The translations under genes and the position numbers were made by a program. Shown here one piece after another: positions 1 to 6,585 of a stretch of DNA of 7,864 nt; the stretch's first letter is position 1, and every line of letters begins with the position of its first letter. The notes beneath the pieces are model-generated. The model saw only the letters and a program-made list of their open reading frames with translations, was not told where the DNA came from and searched no databases. Source of the DNA: Syntrophobacter sp. SbD2 (GTDB lineage Bacteria; Desulfobacterota; Syntrophobacteria; Syntrophobacterales; Syntrophobacteraceae). Location of the stretch: positions 1-7,864 of the forward strand of contig OMSV01000036.1 in the NCBI GenBank assembly GCA_900290385.1. Reading direction: 5' to 3'.

Positions 1-1
1 G

Positions 2-382
2 CTCGAAAAGCGCTTTAATGGCGTGCCCGTCGTTGACAGCAACGGCGATCTGGTTGGCCTGATCTGCCAGAGCGATCTGATCGCTGAGCAAAAGAAGCTC
101 CCGATTCCTTCGGTTTTCACAATCCTGGATGCTTTTATCCCGATTTATCGGCCGGGCAAAATAGCAAAAGAAATGCAAAAAATCGCGGCAATAAAGGCCT
201 CTGACGCTATGACGCCCAACCCGGTGACAGTGGGTCCTGAAGAGGGCATAGATGAAATAGCCTCTATAATGGTCAACAAGAGTATTCATACGATTCCTGT
301 TTTGGAAGGCGGGAAACTGGTGGGAATCATCGGCAAAGCAGATATTCTGAGGACCCTGGTGTTTTCCTCCAAACAGGGCTGA
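2..382 (+). CDS. CBS-domain pair protein, 3' part (5' end outside window)
   Basis: The C-terminal 126 residues of a protein with two CBS (cystathionine beta-synthase) modules. The frame is open to the left edge: seven codons (LEKRFNG) precede the first possible start, a GTG at 23, and complete the typical CBS strand 'RFNGVPVVDSNGDLVG', so that GTG is internal. The first, partial CBS repeat ends at 'LICQSDLIAE'. A linker with 'LPIPSVFTILDAFIPI' follows, of a kind I associate with deltaproteobacterial CBS proteins. The second repeat runs from 'KASDAMTPNPVTV' to 'GIIGKADILRTLV'. CBS pairs (Bateman modules) bind adenosine nucleotides and usually regulate an attached enzyme or transporter. No such domain is visible, so it either lies upstream or this is a stand-alone CBS protein. 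Stop is TGA. It converges with the minus-strand genes and is not part of their operon. Confidence 0.9.
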   Translation, partial: LEKRFNGVPVVDSNGDLVGLICQSDLIAEQKKLPIPSVFTILDAFIPIYRPGKIAKEMQKIAAIKASDAMTPNPVTVGPEEGIDEIASIMVNKSIHTIPVLEGGKLVGIIGKADILRTLVFSSKQG

Positions 383-704
383 TTTGCCGCCAGTTAAACG
401 ACAATACATCCTGAATAATGCGTCAAGTTAACCGCCAACTGGAGCCGTGTCTCATTGCCAAGCCGGATTCCATGCGAAAAAGCTCCTGAAATGCCGAACG
501 CGCATAAATCATACGGTATCGAATCAATACCGGCAGGAAAAAATGGCGATCAGGTTGATTTGGGGAAGCGGGGAGGGTGAAGAGTGAAGGGTCAGGCGGG
601 AAGTATCGAAGTATTTACTATTTATGCAGGGCTCTTTCATCCCTTACTCCATGTCGGTTCATCCAACCATTTTCGGCCCGGCCCCCTTGTATAAAATATG
701 ATTG
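383..704. other. Convergent intergenic region, no gene seen
   Basis: This stretch separates the stop codons of two convergent genes. I find no credible gene. It holds a 6-bp hairpin (CGGTAT/ATACCG, 514-532, 7-nt loop) with no U-tract on either side, so it is not a convincing terminator. It also has a G/A-rich tract at about 557-600 with repeated GTGAAG units, a short direct repeat (GAAGTAT twice near 601-615), and an imperfect inverted counterpart of the purine tract near 631-655. This could be a degraded small repeat, but nothing identifies it. Confidence 0.5.
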
Positions 705-2402
705 CTAAGGGGAACCTCCTGCAGTTGGAGTACGTGTCCACACAAAGCATTGAAAGCTTCTTTGCCCAAACCAGTACTGCACGGAAAAAGGATATCTACG
801 CCATGCAGGATCCAATCTGGTCAAGAGTGGAGGCAATACCGGCCTGGAACTGACTACGAGGTCAGGAGGGCCGGACGTTCGGTCAAGCTCTGCGCGTTGC
901 AGAGGGTGACCATCCTCATCTAGCAGGCCCAGCTTTAAATCACTGCGCCCGCGTGCGCCGAGGTGCCACGCAAAGTGGATGCCTTCTTCCGGATCAAGGA
1001 CCTGGTCCCGCCCACCAAGGCGCGCAGTCTTATCATGGGCACCAGGCATATCATGCCTGCCAACCCAGTCAATGCGAGCACCCGTTGGAGCTTCTCGTTC
1101 GATCCATTCCAGTGCCTGCCAGAGGAGTCTGGCACGCGCAGCGAATTTTTGCTGTTTACCAATATTGGCCACGCCTACAGCAACCAAGCCGCAGACCAAT
1201 GCCACTATAGCGACTCGTCTCCAGGCGGATCGCGGACATGAGAAGAGTTGGCTTAATAGGACCCCGATAACAATGTCCAATCCCCAGACTGCAGGAATAG
1301 TGTACCTCCCGCAAAAAGCATCCATCGGCAGATATACTCCAACACCCGCGACCAGCAGCAGTCCAGCTGCAGTCAACGCAAGTGCATAGGAGCGCCACGG
1401 CAAACTCCCATAGACCGAGTTACTTGATTTTGGTGCAAATCCTTGGGCATTGCTCCTCTGGCTTAAGGCTAGAGTAATGATTGTTAAAAAAAGGCCGATT
1501 CCAAAGAAATCAAGGCTGATCGCACCTTTAAGCCCGCTGATGATGCGTGCCAGTTGACCAAGCGTGGGGACACCTGGCTGGTACTGGCCCGGGTGCCAGT
1601 TGAGTTTGAACCAGGCTAAGTGAGCTAACGGCAGAAGCAAAGTCAAGGCCAAAACGCAGGCACGTCCACCATGCTTGCGCCATGCCTGTCGCCAATCATT
1701 ATCGTTGGCCGCTATTCTTAAGAAAACTTGGGCCGGAATTGCTGCCATAAAGGTGTTCTTGCAACCCAGAGCCACAATCATGCAAATTACCCCCGCCAGA
1801 TCCCACAGCCCGGATTTCTTCGACCGAGCGGCTCGAATAGCACATACCAGGGATAGGAGGGCGTAAGGCATTGCGACCCCTTCGCTAAGGGTCAGACTGG
1901 TCCATATCTCGTTGCGGAAAGGGTTCCACATCGCTGCGCTGACTGCCAGAAGGCTTGCAACCGGGTGGATCCCGAGCTCAAGCATAAACCACAAAAATGC
2001 GCTGCAAGCGATCCCACACCACACCAGTCTAGCCGACCGCCACAGGATTGAGTTGCCAACGAATAGCTCGGCTGCAGTCTCCCAATGTAGCCACAAGGTG
2101 GGGCGAAATGGTCCAAGGTCCTGATAATTCGCGACGATTTTCTGCCAAACAAGATGCAGACGCTGGTCAAGAGGCATCGCTGGTGCAGGATAAACCAGGT
2201 TGCCATCATCGATAAAATCAAATGGCGTGGTGAGCGATGGTAGATAGAGAAGCGATATAAGCAGGGCGCCGACAACGATCCACTGCCAGGAGGCACGAGA
2301 TTGGACTAGTTTCAAAAGAAATGGCTGACGTATATGAAGGTCTTCGGAGCGAGTAATCCCGCCTCCGTCTACCTTTGAACATCGCTCATCCCGAGCACCC
2401 AC
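705..2402 (-). CDS. Polytopic GT-C-like membrane protein, function unknown
   Basis: A 565-residue integral membrane protein. About ten hydrophobic segments are visible, near residues 41-57, 124-141, 145-158, 175-190, 202-214, 247-265, 293-313, 338-357, 368-386 and 396-412, followed by a hydrophilic tail at 417-565. Two features suggest the GT-C fold of lipid-linked-sugar glycosyltransferases: an acidic pair in 'FDFIDDGNLVY' (D65, D66) in the loop after the first helix, and 'CGRYTIPAVW' (364-373) before a late helix, where GT-C proteins often carry an RY-x-x-P motif. I do not recognise the family and assign no substrate. The GTG start at 2402 is supported by AAGGAGG four bases upstream. This start leaves about 40 residues before the first helix. 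Stop is TAG. It lies 538 nt beyond the GT39 gene on the same strand, so it is probably a separate transcription unit. Unknown polymer-chain or export roles cannot be excluded. Confidence 0.75.
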   Translation of the reverse strand: MGARDERCSKVDGGGITRSEDLHIRQPFLLKLVQSRASWQWIVVGALLISLLYLPSLTTPFDFIDDGNLVYPAPAMPLDQRLHLVWQKIVANYQDLGPFRPTLWLHWETAAELFVGNSILWRSARLVWCGIACSAFLWFMLELGIHPVASLLAVSAAMWNPFRNEIWTSLTLSEGVAMPYALLSLVCAIRAARSKKSGLWDLAGVICMIVALGCKNTFMAAIPAQVFLRIAANDNDWRQAWRKHGGRACVLALTLLLPLAHLAWFKLNWHPGQYQPGVPTLGQLARIISGLKGAISLDFFGIGLFLTIITLALSQRSNAQGFAPKSSNSVYGSLPWRSYALALTAAGLLLVAGVGVYLPMDAFCGRYTIPAVWGLDIVIGVLLSQLFSCPRSAWRRVAIVALVCGLVAVGVANIGKQQKFAARARLLWQALEWIEREAPTGARIDWVGRHDMPGAHDKTARLGGRDQVLDPEEGIHFAWHLGARGRSDLKLGLLDEDGHPLQRAELDRTSGPPDLVVSSRPVLPPLLTRLDPAWRRYPFSVQYWFGQRSFQCFVWTRTPTAGGSP

Positions 2403-2406
2403 TATC

Positions 2407-2413
2407 CCTCCTT
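2407..2413 (-). promoter_or_regulatory. Shine-Dalgarno deciding the GTG start at 2402
   Basis: AAGGAGG on the minus strand, followed by GATA and then GTG. It is the strongest ribosome-binding match near this gene and favours the GTG over any downstream start. The spacing of 4 nt is slightly short but usable. Confidence 0.7.
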
Positions 2414-2546
2414 GCTTACACAGGTAGGATATTTCCGAAATGATGCATCAACTTCTCTGCTCGGCATCTAAACTGCATATTGGGATCGGATTTTTGCCTG
2501 AAAAACCTCCGCTGCACTCCTGAAGCCCCCAAGACCATACGATCTC

Positions 2547-2574
2547 GCAATAGAATATGCAAATGAAACGTCAA
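2547..2574 (-). promoter_or_regulatory. Weak candidate sigma-70-type promoter
   Basis: On the minus strand TTGACG (2574-2569, five of six -35 matches) is followed 16 nt later by TATTGC (2552-2547, only three of six -10 matches). It lies about 145 nt upstream of the GTG at 2402 and could transcribe the GT-C-like gene separately. The -10 box is poor, so this is only a candidate. Confidence 0.2.
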
Positions 2575-2671
2575 TGGGACTGGTTTTTGCAATTTTAGGA
2601 CACACCTCCTCTCCGTAGTTGGTGGATTCGTTCTGCCGCCCCACCGGGCAGGCCGGGCGTCAGGCGAATAA

Positions 2672-2878
2672 GATACGATAGTAACGGGCAAGGATGTTGA
2701 AACGCTGATCCATTTATCTCATGAAGAGAAAACCTGTATCGGACGCGATCTTTGCGCCCTGAAAATCAATTCTGATGAAGCGGTCAAATTCGGGCCTGAT
2801 AGCCCCTTTCTGTTTGTCACTAACCGCGCGCATGAAGCTTTCCTCCCTCTGACGAATTTGCGACATAATATCAGATAG
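2672..2878 (+). pseudogene. Start-less open stretch, possible 3' gene remnant
   Basis: Within the 538-nt gap between two minus-strand genes, the plus strand has 68 open codons between a TAA (2669-2671) and a TAG (2876-2878). The translation looks protein-like: 'TGKDVETLIHLSHEEKTC', then 'GRDLCALKINSDEAVKFGP', then 'SPFLFVTNRAHEAFLPL'. Codon choice is also coding-like. There is no ATG or GTG, and the only TTG is near the end, so it cannot be expressed as it stands. It may be the tail of a gene whose front was deleted. I recognise no family. A run of this length can also occur by chance at this base composition, hence the low confidence. The rest of the gap (2403-2671 and 2879-2940) shows no other convincing gene. 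Confidence 0.3.
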
Positions 2879-2940
2879 TTGGGACAAACGCAGTATAATT
2901 CTCAGGCATGTTCACGCATAATCCAGGTACATGTGTCAAC

Positions 2941-4575
2941 CTATTGTTTTTTACCCGGCCATTTCTTGAGGGATGTCCCAAAGTAGAAGCTGTAGTGGCG
3001 ACGCCCTTCTGCTCCCCATGATGTCTCGCCAAGGCGCCCGACTGCCTGGAAATAACCGGAGATTGCATCAGCAGGCAGGGAATCGGTTCCCTGGACAACG
3101 ATTAAAGCGTCCCAGCCAATTTTTGGACCGTCCCATATATCGTACTGACACTTGGGTTCACCTCCGGGAACACGCCAGGCGTAGACCCCTGGCTGCCCGG
3201 GCACATAGAAGGCAAGTTCTGAGGCAAGCTGGCGATCGAAAGTCATTATGAAGGTGCTCTGAGGGCGAGGTACTTCCCCCAGTGCTCTGCCTGTTTCAAC
3301 GCCGAGCTGCTGCCAGCCCTGAAGCCGGGCGATCAGCCTGTCCACTGAGGAGATATGCGTGGCGCCGGCCCAAAAAGGAAGAGCATAGGCGAGCAGCGCC
3401 ATAACAGCCCCGACCATGACCCCTTTTTTAAAGTAAGGTCTCCAGGAATCCAGTCTCGGACCAGCCGAGATGTTGCCACAGCCCCAGGCCGACAGAAGGA
3501 TCATTCCGGCCGGATATACCATGGCCGGCCAGTTGGGTTGAATTCTCTGCCGCAAACTCAGGACTGCGACACCGAGCAAAGGCACGAAACTAAAGCACAG
3601 CAGATATAGCACACGTCGATCCCTGGACTTGAAATTGAAGAGCAGCAAGGCAGAGAGCAGGGCAAACAGGACCCAGGTCACAGGCGAAACGATCCCGATC
3701 TGTCCCGCTATGAATTCAGTTGAAGTAGCTATGAAATTGTGCGGGCTTGCGTCAAAGTGAGTGGCGGTATGATAAAACGTGACCCAGCCGTGAAAAGCGT
3801 TCCACAGGATGGGTGGAATCAAGGCAGCTAACCCCAGGAGCGAAAACAAGTAGGGCCGCCGGGATTTCAGGAGGTATCTATCATCTCTGCTCATCGCCGC
3901 AAACACAAATATGAGGACAATAAACCCGAACATCACCTGTTTGGTTAGCAGTCCAAGACCAATGGCCGCCGCAAGTGCGTACCACTCCCAGGAACTGCCT
4001 TCCTTCTTTTCGAGTACTGCCCAGAACATGTACAGTCCAAGAGACCAGAAGCAAATCAGGGGTGCATCGATGGTCGTGATGTAGCCCAGAGCGGACGCGC
4101 CGGGTGAGGCCAATGACGCCGCAACCGCCCAGAAAGCCGTACGTGAGTCATACATGCGTCTTGCAATCAGGAAAAGCAGCAGTGCTGAAATTGTTCCCAG
4201 CAGCACTGCTGGCAGCCGTACAACCGCCGTGCTGGAACCGATGCTCCGGCAGAAAAGGGCGATGATCCAGGCCAGCATGGGGGGTTTGCTGAAATAACCC
4301 CAGTCCAGTTGGCGAGACCAGTTCCAGTAGTAGGCTTCATCACCGGCGAGGTCCAATGGGACCGCAAGGAGATAAGCTAGACGAAATAACGTGGTAAGAG
4401 TGAGCAGGAGGAAAAAACGCTTGTTCCAGTCCACAAGGGTGCACTGTCCGGGCATCGATTGAATGCTGCAATTAGTGCTGACGCCCGGCAAAACCGGGAC
4501 GGAAGATTTCATCGGCATGAAAAGATCGCGCTTCCCAAATTCAGCGTGGTCCGGGCTGATATTGGCCCCCGCCAC
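2941..4575 (-). CDS. GT39-family (ArnT/PMT_2-like) membrane glycosyltransferase
   Basis: A 544-residue protein of the dolichyl-phosphate-mannose/ArnT-type GT-C superfamily (PMT_2). These enzymes move a sugar from a polyprenyl-phosphate donor to lipid or protein on the outer face of the inner membrane. The diagnostic first-loop signature is present: 'GDEAYYWNWSR' (78-88), whose D79/E80 match the catalytic acidic pair, then 'FSKPPMLAW' (95-103). Also seen are 'TTIDAPL' (167-173), several helices between about 52 and 400, 'QPNWPA' (346-351) and a soluble tail with 'ELAFYVPGQPGVYAW' (453-467), typical of the family. The acceptor and sugar are unknown, so I do not call it arnT. The start is uncertain: GTG at 4575 overlaps the upstream gene by 35 nt and has only a weak GAG upstream, while ATGs at 4518, 4512 and 4455 lack a clear Shine-Dalgarno. 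All leave the first helix intact. Stop is TAG. Overlap or near-overlap suggests translational coupling with the PHP gene. Confidence 0.88.
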   Translation of the reverse strand: MAGANISPDHAEFGKRDLFMPMKSSVPVLPGVSTNCSIQSMPGQCTLVDWNKRFFLLLTLTTLFRLAYLLAVPLDLAGDEAYYWNWSRQLDWGYFSKPPMLAWIIALFCRSIGSSTAVVRLPAVLLGTISALLLFLIARRMYDSRTAFWAVAASLASPGASALGYITTIDAPLICFWSLGLYMFWAVLEKKEGSSWEWYALAAAIGLGLLTKQVMFGFIVLIFVFAAMSRDDRYLLKSRRPYLFSLLGLAALIPPILWNAFHGWVTFYHTATHFDASPHNFIATSTEFIAGQIGIVSPVTWVLFALLSALLLFNFKSRDRRVLYLLCFSFVPLLGVAVLSLRQRIQPNWPAMVYPAGMILLSAWGCGNISAGPRLDSWRPYFKKGVMVGAVMALLAYALPFWAGATHISSVDRLIARLQGWQQLGVETGRALGEVPRPQSTFIMTFDRQLASELAFYVPGQPGVYAWRVPGGEPKCQYDIWDGPKIGWDALIVVQGTDSLPADAISGYFQAVGRLGETSWGAEGRRHYSFYFGTSLKKWPGKKQ

Positions 4576-6115
4576 GTTGCTCGATGCGGCCCTTGCGCCG
4601 CGCCCGCATTAAATGGGTCACCCAATGAAACGTTGAACATCCAACAGCGGCTGCCCCGATTGCAACCGAGATGAGGCCGATACGGAGCGGAAATGATGTG
4701 ACGCTTTCAGTTCCTTGTCTAATGAGCGAAAGAGCGGCAAAAATCAGACTCAGGCCAGTAGCCCCGACAAGCCAAGCAAACAGGATACCTCCCGGACGGG
4801 GGTCAATCCTGTGTAGGAACGCCCAGAGGACAAAGACAGCCCAGACCCAGATCCACCATGATATGACTCGAACGGTCGAGAGCTCCATGGCATATCTTAA
4901 GGACTCGGCAATTGGAGAGAAAATCGCGCGAACAGGTGAGGGTTCACCAATGTACCCGGCCACCACTGGAATGATATCCGTGTCGTGTTCCCTCAGTTTG
5001 CGAACTGCGAGGCTTGCCCTTTGAGAAGGCGAAAGAGCCGATGCCCCCGGCGCCTTCATGACTGTCCATGTTCTCGCCATTCCAGTCCAGCCATGCCAGT
5101 CCGTGGAAGCCACAAGGACGAGTCCGCGGGAACGGCAGGTATCAAGGACCTTTTGCCGAAGGTGCGGCGGCAGGTCCGGGTGGCCGGAATTGGCTATCTC
5201 AAATCCGTCCACGCCATCATCGGCCAGCAGGGTAATGTCGTCAGTCGTTAGTCTCTTCAAGGTGACAACAATGACTGCCCCTCCGCAACCCTCATGGATC
5301 TTTTTGGAAAACTCCGATGTAAGATCCGGCGAGTCCGTCATTCCCATCTTCAGTTGAAAGGGGGGGGCCTTGCAATCACAAATGCCCAGAGCCATCGCTC
5401 TCTGGCCTGTATGGACCTCGACACCGGAGATGAATCCCTGCAGCCGTTCGAGTGGTGAATCTGCCTTCGCTTTAAGTTCATGCGCAAAGAGCTCGTCATG
5501 GTCGGTGAGCGCCACCACGTTATAACCGCAGGATGCATGCCACTCGAGGTTCGTTAGCGTAGAGACCAGGCCGTCGTGAGATTTTGTGGTGTGGCTGTGA
5601 AGATCGGCCACAAGCAGGTCGGGGTCGTCCACAACCAGCCGCCAGGCTGGAATGCGCGCCACCACGAATAATAAGATGATCAGTATCAATGTTGAGGACG
5701 CAACAAGGGCCATCTGGATACCTTTAAGCGCAATCGCAAAAGGCTTTTTCTCCCTTTGAGCCCGATATTCAGCGAACATGCCCCAAGCTGCTGCGACCAA
5801 TAACACCCAGATCAGCACAGAAAACCCCGCAATGCTGAAATCCGGCACCCCGGCCAGGATCAGGAAGGGAGCGGCCAGCGGCTCGATGAGTGCTTCCCAG
5901 GGATGCTGCTCAAGCCTGATTCCCGCCACGCGGGTATAGTCGCGGGCGTCGAACGGGCCCTGAGGAGAGTATGGAAGACAAGCCAGAAGGGTAAGAATGG
6001 CAAGCCCTAAAGCCAAGATAACGGCACCGTTGCGGTAATCTTTTAAGATTGAGGGCACATGCCGATATGCACCCCTCGCGGGAGGAGGAGACCCCCGATA
6101 TCCCTTATCTGACAT
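4541..6115 (-). CDS. Integral membrane PHP-domain phosphoesterase-like protein
   Basis: A 524-residue protein with a PHP (polymerase and histidinol phosphatase) metal-dependent domain set between membrane helices. About four hydrophobic segments precede it (near 31-49, 78-92, 94-112, 135-153) and three follow (near 417-434, 442-464, 477-494). The PHP motifs in order are 'ADLHSHTTKSHDG' (170-182; H173, H175, D181), 'ALTDHDE' (202-208; D205, H206), 'GVEVHT' (231-236; E233) and 'STDWHG' (337-342; D339, H341). The strand that normally ends in 'AHP' reads 'VIVVTLKR' (281-288), so one usual metal-ligand His is absent. Such domains hydrolyse phosphate esters, but the substrate is unknown. The start is ATG at 6115, 13 nt after the TAA of the DUF1573 gene. 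Its Shine-Dalgarno is weak (CGGA adjacent), consistent with coupling. Stop is TGA. The C-terminus is basic (RARRKGR) and overlaps the GT39 gene. Domain call is strong; role is unknown. Confidence 0.85.
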   Translation of the reverse strand: MSDKGYRGSPPPARGAYRHVPSILKDYRNGAVILALGLAILTLLACLPYSPQGPFDARDYTRVAGIRLEQHPWEALIEPLAAPFLILAGVPDFSIAGFSVLIWVLLVAAAWGMFAEYRAQREKKPFAIALKGIQMALVASSTLILIILLFVVARIPAWRLVVDDPDLLVADLHSHTTKSHDGLVSTLTNLEWHASCGYNVVALTDHDELFAHELKAKADSPLERLQGFISGVEVHTGQRAMALGICDCKAPPFQLKMGMTDSPDLTSEFSKKIHEGCGGAVIVVTLKRLTTDDITLLADDGVDGFEIANSGHPDLPPHLRQKVLDTCRSRGLVLVASTDWHGWTGMARTWTVMKAPGASALSPSQRASLAVRKLREHDTDIIPVVAGYIGEPSPVRAIFSPIAESLRYAMELSTVRVISWWIWVWAVFVLWAFLHRIDPRPGGILFAWLVGATGLSLIFAALSLIRQGTESVTSFPLRIGLISVAIGAAAVGCSTFHWVTHLMRARRKGRIEQRGGGQYQPGPR

Positions 6116-6128
6116 TCCGATTATCCGC

Positions 6129-6548
6129 TTATTGGGAGCGTCCGCTTACACTCACTACGAAATTGCAATTCTTGTCATTTGTCAGGAAAAGCACCGATTT
6201 TTTTGCGCCGCCTCTACAGGCTGCCGCACTCAGGCTCACCGGTATCTTTGTCTCGCCGCCCGCAGGTATTGTGTGGTCGAACCGACCAACGTCGATCCCT
6301 CAGATCTTTATCACTTTGTTTATCTCGAGGGGAGCAGTGCCGACATTCTTGACGACAAAACTGTGAACGTATTCATTCCCCTCGGTCAGGTCGCCAAAAT
6401 CATAGAGTCTTTCCGGGACCTCAACCAGGGGTCCGCTTGGGGTCTCAAAACCCGGGCTGCCTCCTGCGGGAGTCTGGGCAGATGCAGGCGGGCAATTTGC
6501 AATTGCCAGAGCAAAGCACAAAACAAAAATAAGCCTCGCTGCGATCAT
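6129..6548 (-). CDS. Exported DUF1573-family protein, probable selenoprotein with in-frame UGA
   Basis: A 139-codon gene containing one in-frame TGA at codon 83 (6302-6300). Residues 1-24 form a signal peptide with an 'ASA' cleavage site. A DUF1573 domain, an Ig-like periplasmic or surface fold of unknown function, follows: 'LYDFGDLTEG' (48-57), 'HSFVVKNVGTAPLEINKV' (62-79), then 'IKI-TGA-GIDVG'. Beyond the TGA the frame encodes the rest of the domain: 'HTIPAGGETKIPVSLS' (92-107) and 'SVLFLTNDKN' (118-127), ending at TAA (6131-6129). Relatives commonly read 'SCGC' here, so the TGA replaces the first Cys, and the second is Ile85. Translated with selenocysteine, the mature protein has Sec83, Cys111 and Cys128. 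A strong GAGGAGGG lies 9 nt before the ATG. A SECIS-like hairpin follows the TGA. Read conventionally, an 82-residue stump remains. The alternative is a nonsense mutation or base error in a Cys codon. Frame and family are nearly certain; selenocysteine insertion is inference. Confidence 0.8.
6264..6300 (-). promoter_or_regulatory. Candidate bacterial SECIS hairpin after in-frame UGA
   Basis: The mRNA directly after the UGA can fold into UGGUCG-GUU-CGACCA: six perfect pairs, 6288-6283 with 6279-6274, and loop 6282-6280. It extends either by U6289-A6272 and G6290-C6271 with C6273 bulged, or by G6290-C6273 with U6289 bulged on the 5' side. A lower stem is possible (AGG with CCU, then AU with AU: 6300-6298 with 6266-6264, 6296-6295 with 6269-6268). 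The loop opens with GU, 17 nt after the UGA. Known bacterial SECIS elements carry a G in the first loop bases about 16-37 nt from the UGA, and E. coli fdhF also has a bulged 5' U. SelB would bind here to deliver Sec-tRNA. This was folded by eye, with no energy computed. Confidence 0.65.
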
Positions 6549-6557
6549 GCGAAAATA

Positions 6558-6565
6558 CCCTCCTC
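6558..6565 (-). promoter_or_regulatory. Strong Shine-Dalgarno of the DUF1573 gene
   Basis: GAGGAGGG on the minus strand, 9 nt before the ATG at 6548. It fixes the start and shows that the DUF1573 gene is still equipped for translation, which argues against a long-dead pseudogene. Confidence 0.8.
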
Positions 6566-6585
6566 AGCGATTTTTTTGCTGCGAA

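Noticed and set aside
514..532. Hairpin CGGTAT/ATACCG as a rho-independent terminator
   Set aside because: The stem is short and AT-containing, and no U-tract follows on either strand.
702..1389. Several plus-strand reading frames opposite the GT-C-like gene
   Set aside because: They overlap a long membrane-protein gene on the other strand, have unnatural compositions and no ribosome-binding sites.
2416..2691. A 91-codon minus-strand reading frame in the gap, with an AGGAGG 11 nt before an internal TTG
   Set aside because: Only TTG starts suit it, the translation is low in recognisable pattern and arginine-rich, and no family fits.
2894..2899. Perfect TATAAT on the plus strand as a promoter
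   Set aside because: No -35 box at a suitable distance and no gene downstream on that strand.
4541..4575. Frameshift between the PHP and GT39 genes, given their overlap
   Set aside because: Both proteins are full length with complete domains; a short overlap is normal for coupled genes or reflects an upstream-biased start choice.
6191..6210. An A7 run (GCA AAA AAA, minus strand) inside the DUF1573 gene as a programmed frameshift site
   Set aside because: The zero frame already gives the full conserved domain and a well-placed stop, so no shift is needed.
6300..6548. An 82-residue DUF1573 gene ending naturally at the TGA
   Set aside because: It would stop in the middle of a well-known domain, and the rest of that domain is encoded in the same frame directly after the TGA.
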